Shown: positions 8,331-17,278, counted from the stretch's first letter. The stretch is DNA of 44,115 nt from an uncultured Bacilli bacterium (GCA_944372055.1 CALVYF010000007.1:1-44115), one strand, 5' to 3'. The notes: generated by a model not told the origin, from the letters alone. Numbers and translations: made by a program.

Positions 8331-9054
8331 TATTTTAGGTTATCCTAATCGTAAGATTTATCAAAATACAGACTTTTTTTCTTTTTCTTTAGACAGTGTA
8401 ATGCTTTCTAACTTTGTTACTATTCGTTTACGTGATAAAAGGATTCTTGATCTAGGTACTGGTAACGGGGTGATACCGCTAATTTTATCTCTTCGTACGG
8501 ACAAACCTATTGTTGGAGTTGAAATTCAGAAATCTTTAGCTAATTTAGCTGAAAAGTCTATTAGATACAATAGTCTTGAAGCTCAAGTTTCTATTATAAC
8601 TTCTGATATGAAAGATTATGTCACGTCTGATACAATTGAAGAATATGATGTTATTACTTGTAATCCTCCATATTTTAAAGTAAATGATAAGAATTTTTTT
8701 AATGAACAAGAAGAAAAAATGATTGCTAGACATGAAGTGCGCATATCATTAGAAGATGTTATTTATACTGCTTCTCGATTGTTGAAAAATAATGGTAATT
8801 TTGCTATTGTTCATCGAACTGAGCGTTTATTAGAGATTTTTGATTTATTTCGTAAATATCATATTGAACCCAAGAGAATTCAGTTTGTTCATGAGAAGGC
8901 CGATAAACCGTCTACTTTAGTTTTGTTAGAGGGAACTAAGCATGGGAAATCTGGTTTAAAAGTAGAACATCCATTTATTATGTATATGAAGAATGGTACT
9001 AAAACTAGTGAATATGAAAAGTTTTTGTTGGAGGTTAAGCATGAGACAGAGTAG
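8314..9054 (+). CDS. trmN6: tRNA1(Val) A37 N6-methyltransferase family (YabB/TrmN6)
   Basis: This is a SAM-dependent methyltransferase of the TrmN6 family, which methylates N6 of A37 in a tRNA. The 246-residue protein begins with the family segment FFSFSLDSVMLSNF and has the SAM motif LDLGTGNGVIPL and the adenine-N6 catalytic motif NPPY (CNPPYF). The start overlaps ricT by 17 bases. The tRNA substrate in this lineage is inferred from the family. The GIY-YIG gene yazA that follows in Bacillus is absent. Confidence 0.88.
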   Translation: MEVLNDILGYPNRKIYQNTDFFSFSLDSVMLSNFVTIRLRDKRILDLGTGNGVIPLILSLRTDKPIVGVEIQKSLANLAEKSIRYNSLEAQVSIITSDMKDYVTSDTIEEYDVITCNPPYFKVNDKNFFNEQEEKMIARHEVRISLEDVIYTASRLLKNNGNFAIVHRTERLLEIFDLFRKYHIEPKRIQFVHEKADKPSTLVLLEGTKHGKSGLKVEHPFIMYMKNGTKTSEYEKFLLEVKHETE

Positions 9055-9883
9055 TTATGATGGAAGTGCTAGTTTATATTTGATTCCTACTCCTATTGGA
9101 AATTTGGATGATATTACAGTTAGAGCACTTAAAGTCTTGGAAATGGTAGATTTTATTTTATGCGAAGATACTAGAGAAAGTAGTAAGTTATTAAATCACT
9201 TTAACATTAAGAAGCGACTTGTTAGTTGTCATGAATATAATGAAGATAAAATAAAAGAATATATTGTTTCAGAATTAAAAAATGGTAAAAATATAGGGTT
9301 AATTACTGATCAGGGATCTCCAATTGTTAGTGATCCAGGATATGTAGTTTCTAAAGCGGTTATAGATAATCATTTCAATGTTATCGCTCTTCCTGGAGCA
9401 ACTGCTTTTGTTCCTGCGTTAACATCTTCTGGACTTTCTCCTTCTCCATTCTTGTTTTATGGTTTTTTACAGACTAAAGAATCTAAAATTAAAAAAGAGC
9501 TTATCAGTTTAAGTAAATTGCCTTATACACTGATTTTTTATGAAGCACCGCATCGTATAGAAAAGACATTAATGTATATGTTAGAGGTTTTTGGTAATCG
9601 TAATATTAGTATTCACCGAGAAATTTCAAAGTTGCATGAAGAGATTTGTCGTGGTACAATACAGGAGCTTATTCCAATTGTTCCTGAATTAAAGGGAGAA
9701 TTTGTTGTGGTTGTTGATGGTAATCATGAAGATATAGATTATTCTAGTATGTCTATTTTAGAACATATTAATCTTTATTTAGATGATGGTATGAGTGAAA
9801 AAGATGCTATCAAAACTGTTGCAAAGGAAAGAGGCGTTGCGAAATCTATTATTTATAAGGAATATCATGAGAATAAAAAATAA
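9041..9883 (+). CDS. rsmI: 16S rRNA C1402 2'-O-ribose methyltransferase RsmI
   Basis: RsmI methylates the ribose of C1402 in the decoding centre of 16S rRNA. The 280-residue protein has the tetrapyrrole-methylase fold: LYLIPTPIGNLDDITVRAL at the start, EDTRESSKLLNHF, and the SAM-binding DQGSPIVSDPGYV and PGATAFVPAL. ATG 9041 follows GGAGG at the right distance and overlaps trmN6 by 14 bases. The frame is open further upstream, but that part only reads through trmN6. Confidence 0.95.
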   Translation: MRQSSYDGSASLYLIPTPIGNLDDITVRALKVLEMVDFILCEDTRESSKLLNHFNIKKRLVSCHEYNEDKIKEYIVSELKNGKNIGLITDQGSPIVSDPGYVVSKAVIDNHFNVIALPGATAFVPALTSSGLSPSPFLFYGFLQTKESKIKKELISLSKLPYTLIFYEAPHRIEKTLMYMLEVFGNRNISIHREISKLHEEICRGTIQELIPIVPELKGEFVVVVDGNHEDIDYSSMSILEHINLYLDDGMSEKDAIKTVAKERGVAKSIIYKEYHENKK

Positions 9884-9886
9884 ATT

Positions 9887-9900
9887 ATTTCCCGGGAAAT
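9887..9900. promoter_or_regulatory. Noc-binding-site-like palindrome 3
   Basis: ATTTCCCGGGAAAT is an exact consensus match inside the perfect longer palindrome AAATTATTT-CCCGGG-AAATAATTT. It fills most of the 39-base gap between rsmI and pth. Confidence 0.82.
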
Positions 9901-9922
9901 AATTTTAATTAGAGGTGATGTT

Positions 9923-10492
9923 ATGAAAATTATAGTTGGTTTAGGAAATCCTGGTAGAGAATACGAGGGTACTAGACATAATGTTGGTTTTTCTTTTTTG
10001 GATTATTATTTAAATTATAAAAATGTTTCTATAACTTGGAAAAATAAGTTTCAAGGTCTTTATTGTGAAATTAATCTAAATGGAGAAAAAGTTATATTTT
10101 TGAAACCTCAATCTTATATGAATTTATCTGGTAATGTTGTTTTACAGTTTATTAATTTTTTTAAGATTGATACTTCTGATTTATTAGTTATTTCTGATGA
10201 TTTAGATTTGAATGTAGGTAATTTTAAATTAAGAGATAAAGGTTCTTGTGGTGGACATAATGGATTACGTAATATTGAGGCATGTATTCATACTCAAAAA
10301 TATAAGCGTTTAAAAATAGGAATTTCTAATGATAAGTCACGTGAAACTAAAGATTATGTTTTGGGTAGATTTTCTAAAGATGAAGAGAAGCAATTGCAAG
10401 AGTTATTTACGTCTTTAGTTGATGTAGTTGATGACTATTTTAAATTAGATTTTTTATCTTTAATGAATCGCTATAATCGTAAAAACAGGTGA
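9923..10492 (+). CDS. pth: Peptidyl-tRNA hydrolase
   Basis: Pth releases tRNA from peptidyl-tRNAs that fall off the ribosome. The 189-residue protein has the complete family signature: GLGNPGREYEGTRHNVGF with the catalytic His, KPQSYMNLSG, SDDLDL with the catalytic Asp, and GGHNGLRNI. AGAGGTGAT precedes ATG 9923. It is followed after four bases by mfd, as in Bacillus. Confidence 0.97.
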   Translation: MKIIVGLGNPGREYEGTRHNVGFSFLDYYLNYKNVSITWKNKFQGLYCEINLNGEKVIFLKPQSYMNLSGNVVLQFINFFKIDTSDLLVISDDLDLNVGNFKLRDKGSCGGHNGLRNIEACIHTQKYKRLKIGISNDKSRETKDYVLGRFSKDEEKQLQELFTSLVDVVDDYFKLDFLSLMNRYNRKNR

Positions 10493-10496
10493 TTTT

Positions 10497-13400
10497 ATGA
10501 ATATTTTTGAACAAATCGGAACTATAGAATTAAAAAAGAACATGGGTATTACTGGTGTTACCGATGAGTTTTTTTGTGTCTTATTATATTCTGCTTTGCA
10601 AAGAGAAAAGAAAAATATTTTAGTTGTTGTTAATTCTTTATATGAAGCAAATCAATTGTATTCTTCTTTATCTAATTATACAGATAATGTTAGTTTGTTT
10701 CCTATGGATGATTTTTTAACTAGTGAAGCTTTAGCTATCAGCCCTGAACTTCGTTATAATCGTTTGGAAACTATTAATAAAGTTTTAGAACAACCTAATA
10801 TTGTTATTACTAACTTGATGGGATATTTGCGCTTTTTACCAACGAAAAAAAATTATCAACAGGCATTTTTAAATTTAGAGGTTGGTAACACTATTAATCC
10901 ACAAGAATTGGTGGAAAAATTAGTTCAATCTGGTTATACTCGAGATACAATTGTTAATAAAACAGGTGAATTTGCAGTACGTGGCTTTATTATTGATGTT
11001 TTCCCTATGGAAAGTGATACAGCAGTTCGTATTGAATTTTTTGATGATGAAATAGAATCTATCCGTTATTTTGATTGTGATACGCAGAAATCTTTATCTA
11101 GTATTTCTTCAATTTTGATACGTCCTTGTTCTGAGTTTTTAACAACGAAAAAAGTAGAAGAAGATTTTTCTAAGCAAAAGTTTTTGCCATTCTATGAGGA
11201 AGTTTCTTCAATCTTGGATTATTTGGGAGATTCTATTACTTTTTTCAAGGATTATGAACAGTTAAAAGTTAGTTTTTCGCAAATTATGGAAGAGGTTTTA
11301 ACTTATCATAGTACTAAAGATACAGAGTTTAATGGAAAATATATGTTTGATTTTTTAGATATTCATCCAACTTTTCCTATTTATTATATGAACATTGATC
11401 ATTATCTTTCTAATAATATATTAGATTTAGGTGTTCATACAATTAATAACTTTAATGAAAATGCTGATTCTATTAATCAATTTATTCGTCAGTCTATTAA
11501 TGATGGAAAGACGGTTGTATTATGTTTAAAAAAATATCAAATTTTTAGTGTTATGAAATTTCTTAATATGAAAGTAGTAGAGACTGATTTTGATCATATT
11601 ATCCCGAATGAAGTGAATTTAGTTTCTACTCCTTTGAAAGCAGGTTTTGTTTATCAAAACTATGTATTTTTGACCGCCAACGAATTGTTTTTAGTAAAGG
11701 AAAAACAAAAGAAATATCGTACTAAATTTAAATATTCTTCTAGTATCTCGGATATTAATAAATTATCTGTTGGGGACTATGTTGTTCATAATATTCATGG
11801 TATTGGTGTTTATAATGGTATTAAAACTCTTAGTTTATCAGGTGTTCAAAAAGATTATGTAGAAGTTTTGTATCAGGGAGAAGATAAATTATATATACCA
11901 GTTGAGAAGATAGATTTACTTAACAAATATACTGGCAAAGAGGGATATGCTCCCAAAGTAAATAAACTTGGTGGTAGTGAATGGGAGAAGACGAAAAATA
12001 GAGTTAAAAAGAAAGTTCAGGATATGGCGGATGATTTATTACAACTATATGCTGAACGTGAAGCACGACAAGGATTTGCTTTTTCTCCTGATTGTGATAT
12101 GTTGTTAGATTTTGAAGCGGAATTTCCTTATGAACTTACTCCAGATCAAAAAAGAGCTATTGCACAGATTAAAGAAGATATGGAGAAACCTACACCAATG
12201 GATCGTTTATTATGTGGTGATGTTGGTTTTGGAAAAACTGAAGTTGCTTTTGTAGCAGCTTTTAAAGCTATTTTAGATTCTAAGCAAGTACTTTTCTTGT
12301 GTCCTACTACTATTCTTTCTAATCAGCACTATGAAAATGCTTTGGAACGATTTAAAGACTTTCCTGTATCGATTGGTCTTTTAAATAGATTTACTTCTCC
12401 TAAAGAGGTTAAAAGGATTGTTGAAGGAATTTCTAATGGTACTATTGATTTGGTTTTTGGTACCCATCGTTTATTGAGTGATGATATCAAACCTAAAAAT
12501 TTAGGTCTTTTGGTTATTGATGAAGAGCAACGTTTCGGAGTTACTCATAAAGAGAAAATCAAGCGATATAAAACCAATGTTGATGTTTTAACATTAACTG
12601 CTACACCAATTCCTAGGACATTGCAAATGTCATTAGTAGGTATTCGTAGTTTATCATTAATTGGGACTCCTCCTGTGAATCGTTATCCTGTTCAGACTTA
12701 TGTAATTGAAGAGAATAATCAAATTTTGAAGGATGCTATTTATAAAGAGTTATCTCGTGATGGTCAAGTGTTTATTTTGTATAATAAAGTTGAGTCTATT
12801 GAAGAAGAAATGTATCGTATTCAGAATTTGGTTCCAGATGCTAGAATTATAACTGCTCACGGCCAAATGAACAAAAATTCTTTGGAAAATAGAATTTTAG
12901 ATTTTATTAATCATGAATATGATATTTTGGTTTGTACAACGATTATTGAGACTGGTATTGATATTCCTAATGTTAATACTTTAATTATTATGGATGCTGA
13001 TAGATTTGGACTTAGTCAACTTTATCAAATACGTGGGCGTGTTGGTCGTAGTGATAAGTTTGCTTATGCTTATTTAATGTATCATCCTGCTAAAGTATTA
13101 ACTGAATCTGCAGTTAAAAGACTTAATGTAATTAAAGAATTTACTGCTCTTGGTAGTGGTTTTAGTATTGCTACTCGGGATTTGTCTATCCGCGGTGCTG
13201 GTGATATTTTAGGAAGTGAACAAGCTGGATTTATTGATTCTGTTGGAATTGATTTGTATTTAAGACTTTTAAATGAAGAAGTAGCTCGTAAGAAGAATAT
13301 AGAAGTACCATTAGAGGAAGAAGAAATTGATAGTAAACCGCTACTAAATGTTAGTACGCATATTGATGATCATTATGTTTCTGAAGATGACTTAAAGATT

Positions 13401-13787
13401 GAAATTCATCGCAAAATCAATGAAATTGATTCTGCAGAAAAATTGGAAGATGTTAAAGCTGAGTTAGAAGATAGATTTGGAAGAGTAAATGAGGATATGC
13501 TTATTTATATGTATGAAGAGTGGTTTGAAAAGTTGGCTAAACGAGTGGGTATTAAACGTGTATCTCAAACTAAGAATTCTATTGAACTTGTATTCCCAGA
13601 GGAAGTTGTCTCTAAATTTAGAGTTGATGAGTTGTTTATGGATTCTTATGAGATTAGTCCCTCTTTTAGATTTTTAAGTAGAGGTTCTAATTTGGTGATT
13701 ATTTTAGATATTATAAAATTAGAAAAGCATCCGATTTATTATTTAGTTTCTTTACTTGATTTAATTTATGGCAAATTTTTGTCATAA
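10497..13787 (+). CDS. mfd: Transcription-repair coupling factor Mfd
   Basis: Mfd removes RNA polymerase stalled at DNA lesions and recruits the UvrABC excision machinery. The 1096-residue protein has the UvrB-like N-terminal modules, the RNA-polymerase interaction domain (YVVHNIHGIGVYNGI), a RecG-like SF2 motor with GDVGFGKTE, DEEQ and TATPIPRTLQMS, the ARGRVGRS-type motif VI (here IRGRVGRS) and the C-terminal TRCF domain. The Bacillus neighbours pth and spoVT are kept, with one extra gene before spoVT. Confidence 0.97.
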   Translation: MNIFEQIGTIELKKNMGITGVTDEFFCVLLYSALQREKKNILVVVNSLYEANQLYSSLSNYTDNVSLFPMDDFLTSEALAISPELRYNRLETINKVLEQPNIVITNLMGYLRFLPTKKNYQQAFLNLEVGNTINPQELVEKLVQSGYTRDTIVNKTGEFAVRGFIIDVFPMESDTAVRIEFFDDEIESIRYFDCDTQKSLSSISSILIRPCSEFLTTKKVEEDFSKQKFLPFYEEVSSILDYLGDSITFFKDYEQLKVSFSQIMEEVLTYHSTKDTEFNGKYMFDFLDIHPTFPIYYMNIDHYLSNNILDLGVHTINNFNENADSINQFIRQSINDGKTVVLCLKKYQIFSVMKFLNMKVVETDFDHIIPNEVNLVSTPLKAGFVYQNYVFLTANELFLVKEKQKKYRTKFKYSSSISDINKLSVGDYVVHNIHGIGVYNGIKTLSLSGVQKDYVEVLYQGEDKLYIPVEKIDLLNKYTGKEGYAPKVNKLGGSEWEKTKNRVKKKVQDMADDLLQLYAEREARQGFAFSPDCDMLLDFEAEFPYELTPDQKRAIAQIKEDMEKPTPMDRLLCGDVGFGKTEVAFVAAFKAILDSKQVLFLCPTTILSNQHYENALERFKDFPVSIGLLNRFTSPKEVKRIVEGISNGTIDLVFGTHRLLSDDIKPKNLGLLVIDEEQRFGVTHKEKIKRYKTNVDVLTLTATPIPRTLQMSLVGIRSLSLIGTPPVNRYPVQTYVIEENNQILKDAIYKELSRDGQVFILYNKVESIEEEMYRIQNLVPDARIITAHGQMNKNSLENRILDFINHEYDILVCTTIIETGIDIPNVNTLIIMDADRFGLSQLYQIRGRVGRSDKFAYAYLMYHPAKVLTESAVKRLNVIKEFTALGSGFSIATRDLSIRGAGDILGSEQAGFIDSVGIDLYLRLLNEEVARKKNIEVPLEEEEIDSKPLLNVSTHIDDHYVSEDDLKIEIHRKINEIDSAEKLEDVKAELEDRFGRVNEDMLIYMYEEWFEKLAKRVGIKRVSQTKNSIELVFPEEVVSKFRVDELFMDSYEISPSFRFLSRGSNLVIILDIIKLEKHPIYYLVSLLDLIYGKFLS

Positions 13788-13789
13788 TC

Positions 13790-13819
13790 TTGACTAGATG
13801 AAGTTGCATTTGTTACACT
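13790..13819 (+). promoter_or_regulatory. Sigma-A promoter of the 220-residue gene
   Basis: TTGACT (13790-13795), an 18-base spacer and extended -10 TGTTACACT (-10 hexamer 13814-13819). Confidence 0.55.
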
Positions 13820-13841
13820 TACAATACTAGGATGTGGTAGT

Positions 13842-14504
13842 ATGAATCAGGAGACAATTGAAGATTTTAGACAAAAACACTTTGAAAATTATAAAAATGC
13901 AGTATTAGAAACCTTGAAAAATAATACTATCTCTTTGTTTGATGATGATATTTTATCTTTATTAAAAAAACCTCCACTTGATTCTATGGATGTTATTAAA
14001 TGTAAATTTTTAGAGTTAGCTAAACGACATAAGACAATTATTCAAGCGGATGTGTTAGATAAAATTTTAGAGGATTATCGAAAAAAAGTTATTACTTATA
14101 TTTCTGATTGGAAAAAAATAAGGATAACTGAACTTCAAAAAATTATTATTTCTTTTTCTCCAAAAAAGAAAACTGATGTTATTAAATTTAATAAAAAAGA
14201 TTTTATTCCTTTAAATCGTAAATTGAAAAAAACAATAAAAGCAGATATTAGTACTATAATTGAGAAAAAAATTGTCAAAAATGTAAATCAATTATTTACA
14301 AAAAACATTGATGAAAAAACTGCTGATACACTTTCAAATGAGATGATAAAATTTGTTCGTTCTGCTTATATCAAGCAGCTTTTAGAAAGTATAGATTTTA
14401 AAGTAATTGTTAAGGATACGACCTTAATTAATGGTGTGAGAGAACAAGGAGAAAGATTTTTATTTACTAAGTTGAATTCTTATTTATTAAATGGAAATGA
14501 GTAA
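13842..14504 (+). CDS. Unrecognised 220-residue protein
   Basis: I do not recognise this family. The protein is Lys/Ile-rich and predicted mostly helical, with no signal peptide, membrane segment, cysteine cluster or nucleotide-binding motif. The N-terminal half has acidic/helical stretches; the middle is strongly basic (residues about 100-145, many Lys). It has its own promoter and terminator between mfd and spoVT, where Bacillus has nothing, so it is a one-gene unit and a lineage-specific insertion into a syntenic block. The start at 13842 (ATG) has only a weak upstream purine stretch (AGGATG). Confidence 0.75.
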   Translation: MNQETIEDFRQKHFENYKNAVLETLKNNTISLFDDDILSLLKKPPLDSMDVIKCKFLELAKRHKTIIQADVLDKILEDYRKKVITYISDWKKIRITELQKIIISFSPKKKTDVIKFNKKDFIPLNRKLKKTIKADISTIIEKKIVKNVNQLFTKNIDEKTADTLSNEMIKFVRSAYIKQLLESIDFKVIVKDTTLINGVREQGERFLFTKLNSYLLNGNE

Positions 14505-14511
14505 ATATATT

Positions 14512-14542
14512 AAAGAAGACAAAAAATGTTCTTCTTTTTTTT
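14512..14542 (+). terminator. Terminator after the 220-residue gene
   Basis: AAAGAAGA (14512-14519) pairs with TCTTCTTT (14530-14537), followed by T's. Confidence 0.8.
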
Positions 14543-14673
14543 GTATGTTTTTTGATATGGAAATATTTACCAAGGGAAATTTTGGGAATATTGATTATAA
14601 TAAATTATGAAAAGCGGTATAAATTTAGAAAAACAAGAAACAATAGTAGTATGGGAAAGTGAGGAATAATTAT

Positions 14674-15201
14674 ATGAAATCAACAGGTGTAGTTAGAAGA
14701 GTGGATGATTTAGGAAGAATTGTTATTCCAAAAGAAATTCGCCGTACTCTTAGAATCAGGGATGGTGAGTCTTTAGAAATCTTTGTAGATAGAGAAATGA
14801 TTGCTTTAAAAAAGTTTTCTAAGATGACGGATATGGATGAGATTTCTAAACAATTGGTTGATATTGTAAATTCAGTTACAGGACAGAGTGTATTTATTAC
14901 AGATCGTGATAATTTTATTGCAGCTAGTGGAAATTTAAAAAAGAAGTATTTGAATAAACCTATTTCTAAAGCTTTAGAATTTATTATGAAAGAACGTAGT
15001 ATAGTAGTGGAGAGAGAATTACATAATATTGAACTTCTTGATTCTGATATAGAACAGTATGCTTATGTTATTTCTCCGGTTATTATGAATGGTGATGCGA
15101 TTGGTTTGGTTTTAATTATTTCTGAACAAAGTGTTGGACAAGTTGAAGAGAAGATGGCTGATGTTGTCTCTAAATTTTTAGGAAAACATATTGAAGAATA
15201 A
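14674..15201 (+). CDS. spoVT: Stage V sporulation transcription regulator SpoVT
   Basis: In Bacillus SpoVT tunes forespore (sigma-G) gene expression, so it affects spore coat assembly and germination. The 175-residue protein has an AbrB-type swapped-hairpin DNA-binding domain (STGVVRRVDDLGRIVIPKEI and following) and a C-terminal GAF-like domain. Its alignment with B. subtilis SpoVT holds along the full length (YLNKPISKALE, MNGDAIGLVLI). ATG 14674 follows GTGAGGAA; the frame is open to 14659 without support. In B. subtilis spoVT also lies downstream of mfd. I could not resolve a sigma-G promoter. Confidence 0.93.
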   Translation: MKSTGVVRRVDDLGRIVIPKEIRRTLRIRDGESLEIFVDREMIALKKFSKMTDMDEISKQLVDIVNSVTGQSVFITDRDNFIAASGNLKKKYLNKPISKALEFIMKERSIVVERELHNIELLDSDIEQYAYVISPVIMNGDAIGLVLIISEQSVGQVEEKMADVVSKFLGKHIEE

Positions 15202-15219
15202 TTTTTTTTGTGTTATACT
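15191..15219 (+). promoter_or_regulatory. Sigma-A promoter of the metG T-box transcript
   Basis: TTGAAG (15191-15196), a 17-base spacer and TATACT (15214-15219), with a TG extension. The -35 runs up to the last codons and stop of spoVT. Confidence 0.75.
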
Positions 15220-15225
15220 CTAGCC

Positions 15226-15455
15226 ATATTGATTGTGTTGAGGAAGAGTCTTATAAAGAAATGTTTAGTTTAGAGATTCCGGTTGGTGAAAAAGGAAATA
15301 AACTTTTTATAAGATATGGCTTCTGAACTATTACATCGATATGTAGGTGTAATCGTAGATAGGCGTTAACTATTTTAAGTGTATAATATTTACTATTATA
15401 AAATAAGGTGGTACCGCGAATGTTCGTCCTTATGCTTATAGTAGTTTTTTTATTA
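15226..15455 (+). promoter_or_regulatory. T-box riboswitch, methionine-specific
   Basis: This leader senses uncharged tRNA-Met and allows metG expression when charging fails. The T-box core AAGGTGGTACCGCGAA is at 15405-15420, its TGGT pairing with the tRNA ACCA end. Stem I can form between GTCTTATAAA (about 15249) and TTTATAAGAT (about 15306); the 3' side of the loop holds ATG at 15316-15318 followed by a purine, matching a Met specifier. The terminator form pairs TACTATTATAA (15391) with TTATAGTAGT, plus inner arms ATAAGG/CCTTAT and CGAA/TTCG, before a T-run at 15445-15452. Stem boundaries are approximate. Confidence 0.92.
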
Positions 15456-15467
15456 GGAGGGAAAATT

Positions 15468-17009
15468 ATGAAAGAAAAATTTTATTTAACAACGGCTATT
15501 GCTTATACATCTGGGAAACCTCATATAGGTAATACTTATGAAATTGTATTGGCAGATGCAATAGCGAGATATAAGAGATTTAAGGGATATGATGTTTATT
15601 TCCAAACTGGTACGGATGAACATGGACAAAAAATCGAAGATAAAGCGAAAGCTGCAGGTGTTAGTCCACAGGAATTTGTTGATGAACAAGCAGCTGAAGT
15701 AAAACGTATTTGGGATTTGATGGATGCTAGTTACGATAAATTTGTTAGAACGACTGATTCTCATCATAAGAAAATAGTTCAGCATATTTTTAAGAAGATG
15801 TATGATCAAGGTGATATTTATAAAGGTGAATACAAAGGTCTTTATTGTACTCCTTGTGAGTCTTTTTGGACTGAGTCTCAACTTGTTGATGGAAAATGTC
15901 CTGATTGTGGTAGAGAAGTTAAAGAGGCAAAAGAAGAAGCCTATTTCTTTCGCTTAAGTAAATATCAAAAACAGTTGGAAGAATATATTGAAAGTCATCC
16001 TGACTTTATTCAACCAGAAGCTAGAAAGAATGAGATGTTAAATAACTTTATTAAACCAGGGTTACAAGATTTATGTGTTTCTCGTACTTCATTTAAGTGG
16101 GGAATTCCTGTAGATTTTGATTCTAACCATGTTGTTTATGTTTGGCTTGATGCTTTGACTAATTATATTACTAATATTGGTTATGATGTAGATGAAGTAA
16201 CTGGTGAGTTTAAAAAGTTATGGCCTGCAGATTTGCAAGTTATAGGAAAAGATATTGTACGTTTTCATTCTATTTATTGGCCTTGTTTTCTATGGTCTTT
16301 AGGTCTTCCACTTCCAAAGAAGATATTTGGTCATCCTTGGTTACTTATGAATAATGATAAAATGAGTAAATCTAAAGGTAATGTTATTTATGCAGATGAG
16401 TTAGTAGAAGCTTTTGGAGTAGATGCAGTACGTTATTATTTACTTCATGAAATTCCTTTTGCTAGTGATGGTAATATTACTTATGATTTATTAATTGATC
16501 ATATTAATGGAGAATTAGCTAATGTATTGGGTAATTTAGTACAAAGATCTATTTCGATGGGCAATAAGTATTTTGATGGAGTTGTTCGTGGTACTGATGC
16601 TGTAGAAGATATTGATTTAGAATTAGAAAGTAAATTGAAAAATTTAGAAAACATAGTGGAAGAGAAGATGCATGCTCTACAAATAAGTGATGCTATTACG
16701 GAGATATTTAATGTATTACGATTTACTAATAAATATATAGATGAAACAACACCATGGGTTCTTGCTAAAGATGATAGTAAAAAAGAGCGCTTACAAAATG
16801 TTATCTATCATTTATTAGAATCTATTCGTGTTTGTTCCCTTTATTTAGAACCGTTTATGCCTAGTACTAGTGAGGAGATTAGAAAACAATTAAATATTTC
16901 TGATACAAGTATTATTTATAATAATTGTAATGAGTATCATTTGAATACTCCTTCTGTATTATTCCAAAGAATTGATAGAGATAAGTTTTTTGCTGAAAAT
17001 GTAAAATAG
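15468..17009 (+). CDS. metG: Methionyl-tRNA synthetase, short form
   Basis: MetG charges tRNA-Met. The 513-residue class I enzyme has HIGN (19-22), a zinc knuckle CTPC...CPDC, and KMSKS (298-302). It ends after the anticodon-binding helical domain: the C-terminal EMAP-II-like tRNA-binding domain of the B. subtilis enzyme (664 residues) is absent. ATG 15468 follows AGGAGGG; the frame is open upstream but that part is the T-box terminator. It is regulated by the T-box leader. Confidence 0.96.
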   Translation: MKEKFYLTTAIAYTSGKPHIGNTYEIVLADAIARYKRFKGYDVYFQTGTDEHGQKIEDKAKAAGVSPQEFVDEQAAEVKRIWDLMDASYDKFVRTTDSHHKKIVQHIFKKMYDQGDIYKGEYKGLYCTPCESFWTESQLVDGKCPDCGREVKEAKEEAYFFRLSKYQKQLEEYIESHPDFIQPEARKNEMLNNFIKPGLQDLCVSRTSFKWGIPVDFDSNHVVYVWLDALTNYITNIGYDVDEVTGEFKKLWPADLQVIGKDIVRFHSIYWPCFLWSLGLPLPKKIFGHPWLLMNNDKMSKSKGNVIYADELVEAFGVDAVRYYLLHEIPFASDGNITYDLLIDHINGELANVLGNLVQRSISMGNKYFDGVVRGTDAVEDIDLELESKLKNLENIVEEKMHALQISDAITEIFNVLRFTNKYIDETTPWVLAKDDSKKERLQNVIYHLLESIRVCSLYLEPFMPSTSEEIRKQLNISDTSIIYNNCNEYHLNTPSVLFQRIDRDKFFAENVK

Positions 17010-17021
17010 TTTGTCAATTAC

Positions 17022-17058
17022 AAAAAGAAAGATGTAAAATTATATCTTTCTTTTTTTT
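17022..17058 (+). terminator. Terminator of metG
   Basis: AAAAAGAAAGAT (17022-17033) pairs with ATCTTTCTTTTT (17044-17055), followed by T's. Confidence 0.9.
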
Positions 17059-17104
17059 CGTATGTTATAGTTAAAGGGTAGTTGCTGTAAGAAAGGATAA
17101 AATT

Positions 17105-17278
17105 ATGTCAAAAAATATTGTGCAGTTTTTTACAGTGAATTTAGTTTTCTTTTTGGGAATATTTTTCTTACTTATTTATATATTTGTTGCGAAAAATATT
17201 TTAGATGTATTCTATTTAATTTTTTTAGTAATTTATTATTTTAGTGTTAAGTATTATGGGTGGCAAAAATATCATTAA
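17105..17278 (+). CDS. Small two-segment membrane protein (57 residues)
   Basis: This short frame starts at ATG 17105 behind AAAGGA and ends at TAA 17276. The product is very hydrophobic: segment 1 at about residues 9-29 (FFTVNLVFFLGIFFLLIYIF), a short KN linker, segment 2 at about 33-47, and a basic/aromatic tail YYGWQKYH. An extended -10-like TGTTATAGT lies at 17063-17071, and a terminator starts inside its end, so it is bounded as its own transcription unit. I do not recognise a family. Confidence 0.6.
   Translation: MSKNIVQFFTVNLVFFLGIFFLLIYIFVAKNILDVFYLIFLVIYYFSVKYYGWQKYH

Noticed and set aside
10335-10350. CACGTGAAAC inside pth, resembling a parS half site
   Set aside because: The right half fits parS but the left half does not (about 11 of 15 specified bases), and the site is in conserved coding sequence, so I do not call it.
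13489-13677. Second frame (62 codons) on the plus strand within mfd
   Set aside because: It overlaps the conserved C-terminal domain of mfd in another frame and has no ribosome binding site.
14565-14580. Noc-like half site (AAGGGAAAT) before spoVT
   Set aside because: Only one half matches and there is no palindrome.
14567-14660. Sigma-G promoter before spoVT
   Set aside because: GTATA and AATAGTA-like boxes can be found, but the spacing (20 bases) and matches are too poor to report.
15486-15881. Open frame of 131 codons on the minus strand in metG
   Set aside because: It is antisense to the HIGN and zinc regions of metG, with no start signal or neighbours.
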